Position numbers and translations under genes: made by a program | The notes under the pieces: generated by a model | Databases searched by the model: none | What the model was told of the DNA's origin: nothing | Seen by the model: the letters and a program-made list of their open reading frames with translations, nothing else | From: Amycolatopsis orientalis DSM 43388 | Lineage (GTDB): Bacteria; Actinomycetota; Actinomycetes; Mycobacteriales; Pseudonocardiaceae | Direction: 5' to 3' | Assembly (NCBI RefSeq): GCF_000411975.1 | Contig: NZ_ASXG01000169.1 | Coordinates: 1 to 64,000 of the forward strand | DNA length: 64,000 bases | Shown here: positions 25,233 to 33,973 of the stretch, one piece after another | How the letters are laid out: each line of letters opens with the position of its first letter | Numbering within the stretch: position 1 is the stretch's first letter

Positions 25233-25937
25233 TCAGTGCGGTGCTCCGACGGAGTATTCCGGTTTGTCGTTGAGCACTCGCACGGTCACCTTCTTGGGTT
25301 GTCCGCCGACCTGGACGGTGCAGTCGAAGGTGGTGCCGTTCTCGATCGTCTGGCCCGACGGGCAGACGACGTTCTTCACGTCCGGTTCCCCGTAGTTCTC
25401 GTTCAGCACCCGGGAAACGCCCTCCTGCAACGACTTCTGGTCGAGAGTGTCGCCGCTGAACACTCCGGCCGCCCACGAGATCCCGGCCGCGGCGGCCAGC
25501 ACCACCACGACCGCCCCGGCGATCAGGAACGGTTTCTTCGACCGCGGCTTTCCCGGTTTGGCCGAGGAAAACGCGCCGAGCCCGCCGTATTCGGACGGCT
25601 GGAACCCGCCGCCGTAAGGATTTCCGGACGGCTGCTGCCCAGGCTGCCCAGGCTGTCCCGGCTGGACCGGCGTCGGCTGGCTGGGCGCTTGGCCGGGGCC
25701 GCCGTACGGCGCGGGCGTCGGCTGGCTCTGCGGCTGGCCGTAGGGCTGGGCCGGATAACCCTGCTGCGGGTACTGCCCCTGCGGAAACTGTTGCGGTGCC
25801 GGAGGTTGCGCCCACTGGCCGCCCTGCCAGCCGGAGCTGTCCACTTCGGACGGGTAACCCGGCTGCTGCGGTGCGTTCGTCCCCGGCTGCCACCACTGCG
25901 GCTGCCCCTGCGGGTGCTGGTCGGGAGGCTGGGTCAT
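25233..25937 (-). CDS. DUF4333 membrane-anchored protein with Gln/Pro-rich N-terminus
   Basis: 234 aa. Residues 1-125 are a cytosolic Q/P/G-rich low-complexity tail (QPPDQHPQGQPQWWQPGTN). After KPRSKK comes a membrane helix (about 134-155), then an external domain of about 75 aa with the DUF4333 pattern: VSRVLNENYGEPDVKNVVCP, then TTFDCTVQVGGQ, with two Cys for a probable disulfide. ATG 25937. The function of the family is unknown, but it is common in the actinobacterial envelope. Co-directional with the lipoprotein gene upstream. Confidence 0.85.
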   Translation of the reverse strand: MTQPPDQHPQGQPQWWQPGTNAPQQPGYPSEVDSSGWQGGQWAQPPAPQQFPQGQYPQQGYPAQPYGQPQSQPTPAPYGGPGQAPSQPTPVQPGQPGQPGQQPSGNPYGGGFQPSEYGGLGAFSSAKPGKPRSKKPFLIAGAVVVVLAAAAGISWAAGVFSGDTLDQKSLQEGVSRVLNENYGEPDVKNVVCPSGQTIENGTTFDCTVQVGGQPKKVTVRVLNDKPEYSVGAPH

Positions 25938-25989
25938 CGGAGGTCACCTCGGGGATCGATCGGCGCGGGAGCCGGCGGGAGGGCGCGCA

Positions 25990-26952
25990 TCAGCGCCCCT
26001 GCAGTTCGCCGAGCCGGCGGTAGAAGTCCTGTTTGGCCGCGTCGTCCGCGAGGACGGTGACCTGGGAGGCGTCCGGCACCGTCGGCAGGTCCGAGGGGGT
26101 GGCCTCGCCGGTGAACTTGAACTCGTAGCGCAGTTCGACCTTGTGCCCGTCGCCCTCGAACTTGGCCGCCATGGTGAACGCGGCGAGCGAACCGTCCGGC
26201 TTGAGCGTGATCGTGCTCGGCACGACGGCCTTGCGCAGTTCCGGCCCGACCTGGTTGAGCACCTTGTCCGGCAGCAGTTCGACGCGCCGGTCGAGGAAGA
26301 TCGGGAACGGTACGTTCACGCTCAGCTGCTCAGTGCCGTCCGCGGAGCTCTTCGCGCCGCGCAACGCTTTCTTGTCCGCCTTGTACGCGCTGTCGACCGC
26401 GTCGCCCATCTTGCACGCGATCTGCACCCCGCCCCACGCGCACGGCTGGACGAGCCCGGCCTCCGGCTTGGGCATCGACACCCACGGAGTCGGCGCGAGC
26501 GACTTGTAGGCCGGGCCGAGGTAGAGGTACTCGACGGCGCCGTCGGCCGGGGTGAACGAGTCGAGGAACTCGTTCGGGTTCTTCTGCGACCGGTTGTGCA
26601 CGATGCGGCTCTCCGGGCTGCCGGTGCGCGCGGAGGTGACGATGTTGTGCAGGTACTTGTCGTCGAACTTGAAATACCGGTCCGCGGAGTTGGTCACGTT
26701 GCGCGGCTCGACGATCGTGTCCGCGAGCTTCGACATGGCCTTCTCGAACTTCGCGCCGACGTACGCGGCGGCCTGGTCGCCGTCGGGCAGCGCGGTGCCG
26801 GCGCGGGCCTGCCCGCACGCCGTCGCGAGTGCCAGCACGGCGGCGACGGCGCCCGCCGTCCGTGCGGCTCGGGTCGTCCTCGCTCGTGTCTTCAACTGCT
26901 GTCCCCAGGTGCTCGTGGTGCCCGCGCGGAGTGCGCGGCCGAATCGTCTCAT
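25990..26952 (-). CDS. Secreted lipoprotein of unknown function
   Basis: 320 aa from ATG 26952. A better-formed lipoprotein signal begins at TTG 26895 (KTRARTTRAARTAGAVAA, then lipobox LATAC), with GGGGA upstream, so the real start may be there (301 aa). The mature part has no family I can name; it contains two Cys near the centre (VQPCAWGGVQIACKMGD) and ends FYRRLGELQGR. It lies 52 nt before the DUF4333 gene on the same strand and divergent from rplM. Confidence 0.8.
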   Translation of the reverse strand: MRRFGRALRAGTTSTWGQQLKTRARTTRAARTAGAVAAVLALATACGQARAGTALPDGDQAAAYVGAKFEKAMSKLADTIVEPRNVTNSADRYFKFDDKYLHNIVTSARTGSPESRIVHNRSQKNPNEFLDSFTPADGAVEYLYLGPAYKSLAPTPWVSMPKPEAGLVQPCAWGGVQIACKMGDAVDSAYKADKKALRGAKSSADGTEQLSVNVPFPIFLDRRVELLPDKVLNQVGPELRKAVVPSTITLKPDGSLAAFTMAAKFEGDGHKVELRYEFKFTGEATPSDLPTVPDASQVTVLADDAAKQDFYRRLGELQGR

Positions 26953-27149
26953 CCCGGCGAGTCGCGCGCGGCGGGATGGTGGTTCCGGGCCGCCGGTCAG
27001 GTAAGCTGTGACCGGCCGACGAGGCGCCTTCGCACCCCCCGATGCAGAGCAACGGGACCACAGGGGTATCTTCATATGTCGTTGTGCGTTGCGGCGCGTC
27101 AGCGCTCGGCCCGCACATTACCCACACGCAATGACGACGAGGTAGACCC

Positions 27150-27602
27150 TTGCCCACGTACAGCCCCAAGCCCGGCGACGTCACTCGTGCCTGGCACGTG
27201 ATCGACGCCGAGGATGTCGTGCTCGGACGGCTCGCGACCGAGGTCGCCACTCTGCTGCGCGGCAAGCACAAGCCGACCTACGCCCCGCACGTGGACACCG
27301 GTGACTTCGTCATCATCGTCAACGCCGAGAAGGTCGCTCTCACCGGTAACAAGCGCGAGCAGAAGTTCGCCTACCGGCACAGCGGTTACCCCGGCGGTCT
27401 GCGGAAGCGCTCCTTCGGCGAGCTGCTCGACACCAAGCCCGAGCACCTCGTGGAGAAGGTGGTCAAGGGCATGCTGCCGAAGAACAAGCTCGGCCGCGCC
27501 ATGGCCAAGAAGCTGAAGGTGTACGCCGGCCCGCAGCACCCGCACGCCGCGCAGCAGCCGCAGGCGCGCGAGATCACCAAGATCGCGCAGGTCGCGCAGT
27601 GA
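27150..27602 (+). CDS. rplM: 50S ribosomal protein L13
   Basis: Early-assembly large-subunit protein. The 150-aa product starts PTYSPKPGDVTRAWHVIDAE and has LGRLATEVATLLRGKHKPTY and YRHSGYPGGLRKRSFGELL. TTG start at 27150, eight nt after GAGGTAG. The C-terminal extension (HPHAAQQPQAREITKIAQVAQ) is normal for actinobacteria. Overlaps rpsI by four bases. Confidence 0.97.
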   Translation: MPTYSPKPGDVTRAWHVIDAEDVVLGRLATEVATLLRGKHKPTYAPHVDTGDFVIIVNAEKVALTGNKREQKFAYRHSGYPGGLRKRSFGELLDTKPEHLVEKVVKGMLPKNKLGRAMAKKLKVYAGPQHPHAAQQPQAREITKIAQVAQ

Positions 27603-28099
27603 GTGAGGAACAGTTGACCAGCACCGAGACCGAGGTCGTCGCTTCGACCGAGACCCCCGCCGAGGCCGTGGCGACCAGCGAGTCCGCCGCCCCGCGCCCG
27701 TCGCGTGCCGCCGGTGGCAACGCGCAGACGGTCGGCCGCCGCAAGGAGGCCGTGGTCCGCGTCCGCGTCGTGCCGGGTACCGGTGAGTTCAAGCTCAACG
27801 GCAAGTCGCTCGAGGAGTACTTCCCGAACAAGGTGCACCAGCAGCTCATCCGCGAGCCGCTCGTGACCGTCGAGAAGCCGGACTCCTTCGACATCTTCGC
27901 CAACCTCAAGGGCGGCGGGATCTCGGGCCAGGCCGGCGCGCTGCGTCTCGCCATCGCCCGTGCGCTGGTCGAGGTCGACGCCGACGACCGCCCGGCCCTG
28001 AAGAAGGCCGGCTTCCTGACCCGTGACGCGCGCGCCACGGAGCGGAAGAAGTACGGCCTCAAGAAGGCCCGCAAGGCTCCGCAGTACTCCAAGCGCTGA
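27599..28099 (+). CDS. rpsI: 30S ribosomal protein S9
   Basis: 166 aa, with an acidic Thr/Glu-rich N-terminal extension of about 40 residues (SEEQLTSTETEVVASTETPA) before the conserved TVGRRKEAVVRVRVVPGTGE. The C-terminus LKKARKAPQYSKR reaches the P-site tRNA in known ribosomes. GTG 27599 overlaps the rplM stop. The extension is typical of actinobacterial S9. Confidence 0.96.
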   Translation: MSEEQLTSTETEVVASTETPAEAVATSESAAPRPSRAAGGNAQTVGRRKEAVVRVRVVPGTGEFKLNGKSLEEYFPNKVHQQLIREPLVTVEKPDSFDIFANLKGGGISGQAGALRLAIARALVEVDADDRPALKKAGFLTRDARATERKKYGLKKARKAPQYSKR

Positions 28100-28122
28100 T
28101 CTTTCCGCTCCGGCGCAACCCT

Positions 28123-28157
28123 GGAAGCGCCCATCCGTCCATCGGATGGGCGCTTCC
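28123..28157 (+). terminator. Perfect 15-bp terminator after rpsI
   Basis: Arms 28123-28137 and 28143-28157 are exact complements with loop TCCAT, followed by GGCGTTTTCC. Separates rplM-rpsI from glmM. Confidence 0.85.
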
Positions 28158-28304
28158 GGCGTTTTCCGGGCTGGTTGATGCGTTTTCCGCCGCTGGCACG
28201 ACTGTCTTGGGGTAGGGCAGGGGATCACCCTCGCCGGGTCCGGCGCTAGGTTTGTCGAGGCCGGGCGCGTCCCGAGGCAGGTGAATCAAGACAAGGAGGT
28301 CGAG

Positions 28305-29642
28305 ATGGCTCGACTGTTCGGCACCGACGGGGTACGCGGTCTGGCCAACGCCGACCTGACCCCCGAGCTGGCTCTGTCGGTCGCGGCGAGCGCCGCCCGG
28401 GTGCTGGCGGCCCACGACCGTTCGCACCGTCCGGTGGCCGTGGTCGGCCGCGACCCGCGGGCGAGCGGCGAGATGCTGGAGGCCGCCGTGGTGGCGGGCC
28501 TCGCGTCGGCCGGTGCGGACGTCCTGCGGCTCGGCGTGCTGCCGACGCCCGCTGTCGCGTACCTCGTCGGTGCGCTCGACGCGGACCTCGGCGTGATGAT
28601 CTCCGCCTCGCACAACCCCATGCCGGACAACGGCATCAAGCTCTTCGCCGCCGGCGGGCACAAACTGCCGGACAGCATCGAGGACGAGATCGAAGCCGGC
28701 CTCGACGCGACCGGCGTCACGCGCCCGACCGGCGACGGCGTCGGCCGCGTGACCGACGTCCCAGAGGCGCTCGACCAGTACATCGAGCACCTGGTCGCCG
28801 CGACGCCGCACCCGCTGACCGGCCTGAAGGTCGTGGTGGATTGCGCGAACGGCGCGTCGTCCGCGGCCGCGCCCGAGGCGTACCGCCGGGCCGGCGCCGA
28901 GGTCGTGGCGCTGCACGCGGAGCCGGACGGCATCAACATCAACGACAGCTGTGGCTCGAACCACCCGGACCTGCTGCGCGCGGCGGTCGTCGAACACGGT
29001 GCCGACCTCGGCATCGGCCACGACGGAGACGCCGACCGCTGCGTGGCCGTCGACGCCGCCGGCGAACTGGTGGACGGCGACCAGATCATGGCGGTACTGG
29101 CGCTGGCGCTGGCCGAAGAAGGCGCGCTGGTGAAGGACACCCTGGTCGCCACCGTGATGAGCAACCTCGGCCTGCACCTGGCGATGAAGGCACACGGCAT
29201 CACGGTCGTCACGACCGCGGTGGGTGACCGCTACGTGCTGGAGGAACTGCGCGCCTCCGGCCTGGCCCTCGGCGGCGAACAGTCCGGACACGTGGTCCTC
29301 CCCGCCCACGCCACGACCGGCGACGGCCTCCTGACCGCCCTGCGCCTGATGGCCCGGATGGCCGCCACGGGCAAACCGCTCGCCGAGCTGGCCTCGGTGA
29401 TGAACCGGCTGCCGCAGGTGCTGGTCAACGTCCCGGTCGCGGACAAGGCAGCGGTAGCGGGCTCGCCCGAGGTCCGCGACGCGGTCGGCGAGGTCGAAGC
29501 CGAACTCGGCGAGGAAGGGCGGGTCCTGCTGCGCCCCTCGGGAACCGAACAGCTGGTGCGGGTCATGGTCGAAGCCCCGGCCCACGCCACGGCCCAGGCA
29601 GCGGCGGACCGGCTGGCCGGGGTCGTGTCGGCGGTCTCCTGA
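28305..29642 (+). CDS. glmM: Phosphoglucosamine mutase
   Basis: Converts glucosamine-6-P to glucosamine-1-P for UDP-GlcNAc and peptidoglycan. The 445-aa product starts ARLFGTDGVRGLANADLTPE, with the phosphoserine loop MISASHNPMPDNGIK near residue 101, the metal loop GIGHDGDADRC near 240, the sugar loop GGEQSGH and the phosphate loop RPSGTEQLVRVM. ATG 28305 has a strong SD (AAGGAGGT, 28293-28300). Position after rpsI matches M. tuberculosis glmM (mrsA). Confidence 0.97.
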   Translation: MARLFGTDGVRGLANADLTPELALSVAASAARVLAAHDRSHRPVAVVGRDPRASGEMLEAAVVAGLASAGADVLRLGVLPTPAVAYLVGALDADLGVMISASHNPMPDNGIKLFAAGGHKLPDSIEDEIEAGLDATGVTRPTGDGVGRVTDVPEALDQYIEHLVAATPHPLTGLKVVVDCANGASSAAAPEAYRRAGAEVVALHAEPDGININDSCGSNHPDLLRAAVVEHGADLGIGHDGDADRCVAVDAAGELVDGDQIMAVLALALAEEGALVKDTLVATVMSNLGLHLAMKAHGITVVTTAVGDRYVLEELRASGLALGGEQSGHVVLPAHATTGDGLLTALRLMARMAATGKPLAELASVMNRLPQVLVNVPVADKAAVAGSPEVRDAVGEVEAELGEEGRVLLRPSGTEQLVRVMVEAPAHATAQAAADRLAGVVSAVS

Positions 29643-29721
29643 CCGAAATATGGTGAATACTCTGCGCCACCAGTGATCCGGCAGGTACATTCCGCAATGC
29701 GGGACTGACCGGGGAGGGGCG

Positions 29722-30162
29722 ATGTATCACCAGAGTGAGGTGCCTCCGCATTTCGCCAGAAGCCTGGCGGCGATGGAGGAGGTGCGGGCACAGTACAGCG
29801 CCGACCACGAGCGCGCGATCGCCGACGACGAGGCCCGGCAGGCCGCGTTCGCGAAGCTTGTCGAGGAACACCGCGCTCAGGACGCGCAGTCGCAGGCTGA
29901 CCGTGAGGCCGCGCTCGCCGCTGCGGCCGAGGGAACCGAAGACGACCGGGCTGCGTCGGAACAGGCAGAACGGGCAGCCCAGCGGGTTGCCAAGCAGGTC
30001 GCCGAGGACGATGCGGCCGCCGCGATGTTCCGGGTCGAGGACGACACCGAACCGGTCTCGCCGGGGCCAGCCGCGCCGCCTCCGCCGCCCGCTTCGGCGA
30101 ACCGGCGCCGGGCGTGGGAGGACGACGACTTCTCGGCCACCAACTGGATTGACGCAGAGTAG
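29722..30162 (+). CDS. Charged coiled-coil protein of a type VII substrate cluster
   Basis: 146 aa, no recognised family. Residues 10-110 form a long charged helix rich in Ala, Glu, Arg and Gln (SLAAMEEVRAQYSADHERAI), then a Pro-rich linker and an aromatic-acidic end (RRRAWEDDDFSATNWIDAE). No signal peptide. ATG 29722 after GGGGAGGGGCG. Followed 27 nt later by an EspC-like gene, so it probably belongs to the same operon. Confidence 0.75.
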   Translation: MYHQSEVPPHFARSLAAMEEVRAQYSADHERAIADDEARQAAFAKLVEEHRAQDAQSQADREAALAAAAEGTEDDRAASEQAERAAQRVAKQVAEDDAAAAMFRVEDDTEPVSPGPAAPPPPPASANRRRAWEDDDFSATNWIDAE

Positions 30163-30189
30163 CCGCGGGCGCGAGGGGAGAGGGCGACG

Positions 30190-30507
30190 ATGGCGAAATT
30201 CCACATTGAGCCGGACCAGGTCAAAAAGGTGGCGAACGACGTCTCGACGATGAGCACCTCGTTTAAGGAGATCAAGACTTACACCGCTCAGTCCCAGCTC
30301 GCCCCGGGACACTTCGGCAAGATTCCCGGTCTGTCCGAGGCCGCGGGCGCGTATGTCGCGAAGATGCAGGCACTCGGCGACTCCGCGGCGAAAGGCAGCA
30401 CGTTTCTCGGCGGTTTCGCGGAACGGCTCAACACCTCGGTGACCTTGCACGGCGAGAACGAGCAAGAAAACGCCTGGGGCGTCACGAACGCCGGCAAGGG
30501 AGCCTGA
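30190..30507 (+). CDS. EspC/WXG100-like type VII protein
   Basis: 105 aa, starting AKFHIEPDQVKKVANDVSTM, the usual opening of the DUF2580/EspC-like families. Helical hairpin with Gly-Pro in the turn (LAPGHFGKIPGLSEAAGAYV) and no W-x-G. The C-terminus is GENEQENAWGVTNAGKGA. ATG 30190 with AGGGGAGAGG upstream. Two nt separate it from the 810-aa gene, its likely partner. Confidence 0.8.
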   Translation: MAKFHIEPDQVKKVANDVSTMSTSFKEIKTYTAQSQLAPGHFGKIPGLSEAAGAYVAKMQALGDSAAKGSTFLGGFAERLNTSVTLHGENEQENAWGVTNAGKGA

Positions 30508-30509
30508 CC

Positions 30510-32942
30510 GTGACCCCTCCGGCGGACCAGGGCACCGGTCGTCTCGGCGACACGATCATCGCCCCGCTGCAGCCTCCCGCGGACGTCCATCTCGACGACA
30601 CGTCCGACAACATTCTCCGGCCGCTCGCGGGTTTCCGGGAGAAGATGATCGGCAAACTCGTGCAGCCGTACACGCGGTGGATCCAGCATCCGTCGCGCAA
30701 CCTCGGGCTGCGGTTCTCCCCGCCGTACGGCCAGGGGGACGAAGAGAACCGGCTGCTGAACGAACTCGGCGGCTTCGGATTCGGTTATCTCTGGGGCGCG
30801 CAGGGCCGCGCGGCGAACCTCGGCAAGGCGGCGAAAGCCGCGCAGGACGACACCGCTCAGGTCAAGCAAAACCTCACTGCTGCCTGGCAGGGCAAGGCGG
30901 CCGATTCGGCCGTCGAAAAGCTCGACGACTTCAGCAAAGCCTCCGGCGAATATCTCGGCACGGTCAACGGGTTCAGCCAGTTGCTGCAGCAGTTGTGGCA
31001 GACGGTTCGCAAGCCGATCATCGATTTGGGACAGCTGCCCGAAAACGGCGGACAGGCGCCCAAGAAGTTCCTCGACGCGCACAAGCCCGAGGACACCGAC
31101 GGGCTGCTGATGTTCATGGACCGGCTCGACGACGCGATCAAGTGGGGCCGCCAGAGCTCGTCCCATTCGGGCATCGGGGATATGACCCTCCCCCACGTCG
31201 GGAACGCGCGGAGCAGCTCGGAAGTAGCGCGTAGCCAAGAGGATGGCACTGGCCCGATCAACGCGCAGGACATCCGGAGCATGTCGGTGGACCTGGACAC
31301 CGGTTACGACTCCAAGTGGTCCGACATGTTCTGCCGTCAGATGGACGAGTACTGCCAGCAGTACTCGGATGCGATGGATTGCTTCCGGCAGTACATCCGC
31401 AACGCGCACACCGCGGCCACGAACGCCCTGCGCGCGTTCTCCGATGGCCTGAACGTGCCGACCGACCCGTTCGGCCGCCTGCAACTCGGTGCTGACAGCG
31501 GTACCGGTGGACACGACACCGGCAAGGGCCGGAACGACGGCGGTGGCGGGGACACCAAGCCGCGCTCGTCCGGCGGCGGGGGTGACACGAAACCACAGCA
31601 GGCCACGGTTCCTCCGCAGGTCGGTCCGGCCCCGGCACAGGCGCAGCCGCAGACGCCGCCCGCGCAGCCGGATCCGAACCAGAATCCGGTCACGCACAAG
31701 CCGCTCGAGGTGGATCCGTCGACCGGGCAGCCGTACCCGATCGACCCGCGCACCGGGGAAGCGGTCAAGACTGAGCACGAAGCGCCGGAGACCGTGACGG
31801 TCCAGCACGGCGAGCACAAGATCACCATGTCCGAGCCGGACGACCACGGGAAGATGGCGGTCTCGATCGGCGACGGGACCGGCCACGACAAGGCGTACCA
31901 GCTTGACTTCGGCGACCCGGCCGACAAAGCCCCGGGAACCGGCGCTGACGCGGCGCAAGGTGACCCGGCCGCTCATCCTCACGACGCTTCGGGACAGCCC
32001 GCGCACGACACCGCAGGCAAGCCGCACGACGCTCCCGGCGGCCCGATCCACCAACAACCGGACGGCACCGCGCCGACGACGGACCCGAACCAGGTGCACC
32101 GGCCTGGCCCGGACGGAAAGATCCACATCGAGGACGGCAACCTCAAGATCACCGCTGAGCGCCCGAACGGGCCGGACGGTCCGACCGTCGTGACGGTGGA
32201 CGACGGATCCGGCGAGCCGACGAAATACACCCTCGACGACCACGGAAAGATCGATCCGGCTACCGGTCGGCCAGTCGACGGAGTGACCGGTCCGCAGCAC
32301 GGCGGCGGTGCCGCGAGTCCGGCGGCTTCTGCCACTGAACTGCCTGCGGAGCACATCCGCGAAGGCCAGCGGGTCGTGGCGGACGCCAGCGCGGCTGCTG
32401 GACCGGCCCAGCCCGTGGTCGAGCACGCTGCCGCGATGCAGGAGCACTCGACGACCGGGCAGTCGGCGGCAGCCGACGGCGCCGACCACTCCGCTGCGGA
32501 GCAGACGGGACGGCACCACGCGCAGCCGATCGCCGCGCAGGCAGAAGCGACTCCGGCATACGGAACGCCCGCGGCGACCGGTCCGGACGAGTCCACTACG
32601 GCGCAATCGGTGCTGGACCCGTTCAGCAGCGACCCGGGGCTGGGACACGTCCCGGCGGATCATCCGGGCCCCGGGGACCCGGCGGTTCCGGCCGGTTGGG
32701 AGCAGGGCGGCGCGGATCACCCGGCCGAACTCGGCACCGCGCCGACCACCACCGACCAGCAGCACGGCCAGTCGATGGGCATGATGGGCGGCCCGATGAT
32801 GGCCGGCGGCGGACAGGGCAACTCCGGCGACCAGGAACGCGGGTCCAGCGGTTACCGGGTCGACGGCGGCCTGTTCGGCACCGCGCCGGGCGGCAGCCGG
32901 ATCAGTGGCTCGCTCGCTGAGGAGGACGAGGGGCGGCGCTGA
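30510..32942 (+). CDS. Large WXG100-domain protein with disordered and repeated C-terminal region
   Basis: 810 aa. The N-terminal 330 residues are helical, with W-x-G in AAWQGKAADS near residue 126 and a Cys-containing helix (MFCRQMDEYCQQYSDAMDCF) near 275-290. From 330 on it is Pro/Gly/Thr/His-rich, with two related segments of about 35 residues (near 434-469, EHKITMSEPDDHGKM, and 544-578, NLKITAERPNGPDG), each ending in a DGTG/DGSG..Y-x-LD pattern. The C-terminus has SMGMMGGPMMAGGGQ. Looks like a secreted type VII effector or structural substrate; no catalytic domain is visible. GTG 30510. Confidence 0.75.
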   Translation: MTPPADQGTGRLGDTIIAPLQPPADVHLDDTSDNILRPLAGFREKMIGKLVQPYTRWIQHPSRNLGLRFSPPYGQGDEENRLLNELGGFGFGYLWGAQGRAANLGKAAKAAQDDTAQVKQNLTAAWQGKAADSAVEKLDDFSKASGEYLGTVNGFSQLLQQLWQTVRKPIIDLGQLPENGGQAPKKFLDAHKPEDTDGLLMFMDRLDDAIKWGRQSSSHSGIGDMTLPHVGNARSSSEVARSQEDGTGPINAQDIRSMSVDLDTGYDSKWSDMFCRQMDEYCQQYSDAMDCFRQYIRNAHTAATNALRAFSDGLNVPTDPFGRLQLGADSGTGGHDTGKGRNDGGGGDTKPRSSGGGGDTKPQQATVPPQVGPAPAQAQPQTPPAQPDPNQNPVTHKPLEVDPSTGQPYPIDPRTGEAVKTEHEAPETVTVQHGEHKITMSEPDDHGKMAVSIGDGTGHDKAYQLDFGDPADKAPGTGADAAQGDPAAHPHDASGQPAHDTAGKPHDAPGGPIHQQPDGTAPTTDPNQVHRPGPDGKIHIEDGNLKITAERPNGPDGPTVVTVDDGSGEPTKYTLDDHGKIDPATGRPVDGVTGPQHGGGAASPAASATELPAEHIREGQRVVADASAAAGPAQPVVEHAAAMQEHSTTGQSAAADGADHSAAEQTGRHHAQPIAAQAEATPAYGTPAATGPDESTTAQSVLDPFSSDPGLGHVPADHPGPGDPAVPAGWEQGGADHPAELGTAPTTTDQQHGQSMGMMGGPMMAGGGQGNSGDQERGSSGYRVDGGLFGTAPGGSRISGSLAEEDEGRR

Positions 32943-33779
32943 TCAGGCAGCCGGTTCCTCGTCCTCCGGAACCTCGATCGGCGCCCGCTTCACGTTGGCG
33001 TCCAGCAGCGGCAGGTACTTGTCCGTACCCGTCAGATGCGTGAGGAAGAACGCAGTGAACAGCGCCTTCGTCAGCTGCTGAGTCGCGCGCTGCGGTTTGC
33101 CCTGCAGCAGCAGCTGGCTCCAGTGCCGCCCCTCGGTCACCGCCAGGTGGGAGGACTTCGCCAGGGTCCGCAGCTGCACCGGGCCGGCCCACGCCTGCGC
33201 AATAGCGTCCGCGTGGCCTACCGCGGGGGCGACCAGGTCGCCGTCCACGGCCAAGTGCAGGCCGGGGGCGCTGATGACCTTCGCGGCTTCCGTCGCGGGC
33301 GGGAAGGTCTGTGCCGCGGCCACTGTCGCTACCGCGCGGACCTTCGGGCGGGCGTCGTCGCCTGCTTCGGCGGACTGGGCGGCTGCCAGCACTGCCGAGC
33401 CGCCGCCGGTGGAGTGGCCGGCCAGACCCAGTTTTTCCGGGTCGACGCTGATGCCGTCCGGGCCGAGGCGGACCGTGGTGATGACGTCGAGCGTCGTCAG
33501 CAGGTCGCCGGCCAGCAGGCGGTGCGACGGGAGCGGGCCGAGCTGGGTCGCGGGGGCCGCGGCGACCACGCCCCAGCTCGCGAGGTGGTGCAGCAGCTGC
33601 CGGTAGCGCGTGGCGGGCTGCATCCAGCCGTGCCCGAACGCGATGGCCGGCAGGCCGAGGCCTTGGCGCGGGGTGAACACGACGCCGGGCAGTCCGACCA
33701 GGGCGAGGTTGCCGCGCAAAACCTCGTGCGGACCCGGGTGGGACAGCTCCGTGAGCAGCTGCTTGGGCTTGCTGGCCAT
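32943..33779 (-). CDS. Alpha/beta hydrolase (dienelactone hydrolase/lipase-like)
   Basis: 278 aa, no signal peptide. The oxyanion region is FGHGWMQPATRY; the nucleophile elbow GHSTGGGS gives the Ser, with probable Asp in VDGDLVAP and His in KSSHLAVTEGRHW. It resembles poly-ester hydrolase/PET-hydrolase-fold cytosolic relatives; substrate unknown. ATG 33779. The stop abuts the stop of the 810-aa gene (convergent, no gap), so transcription of the two may interfere. Confidence 0.85.
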   Translation of the reverse strand: MASKPKQLLTELSHPGPHEVLRGNLALVGLPGVVFTPRQGLGLPAIAFGHGWMQPATRYRQLLHHLASWGVVAAAPATQLGPLPSHRLLAGDLLTTLDVITTVRLGPDGISVDPEKLGLAGHSTGGGSAVLAAAQSAEAGDDARPKVRAVATVAAAQTFPPATEAAKVISAPGLHLAVDGDLVAPAVGHADAIAQAWAGPVQLRTLAKSSHLAVTEGRHWSQLLLQGKPQRATQQLTKALFTAFFLTHLTGTDKYLPLLDANVKRAPIEVPEDEEPAA

Positions 33780-33960
33780 GCGCGTGACCTTACTGCCCGT
33801 GCCCGGTCCCGGCCCGGTGCGCCACCCCGATCGGTTCAGGGGTCCGCCGCCGCACCGCGCGCCGACCCGGTCAACGGTTGACCGGAAGACAGCTCGCCCA
33901 GCTCAGCGGCATTGAAAACCCCGCTCTAGGGACCGGAGTAGGGGACTGGACTTGTCTCGT

Positions 33961-33966
33961 TACGCT
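33961..33966 (+). promoter_or_regulatory. Candidate -10 placing the glmS start at +1 (leaderless)
   Basis: TACGCT (TANNNT) ends seven bases before the glmS GTG at 33974, and there is no Shine-Dalgarno sequence. That spacing would put the transcription start on or next to the start codon. Leaderless mRNAs are common in actinobacteria. Confidence 0.5.
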
Positions 33967-33973
33967 AGTTCGC

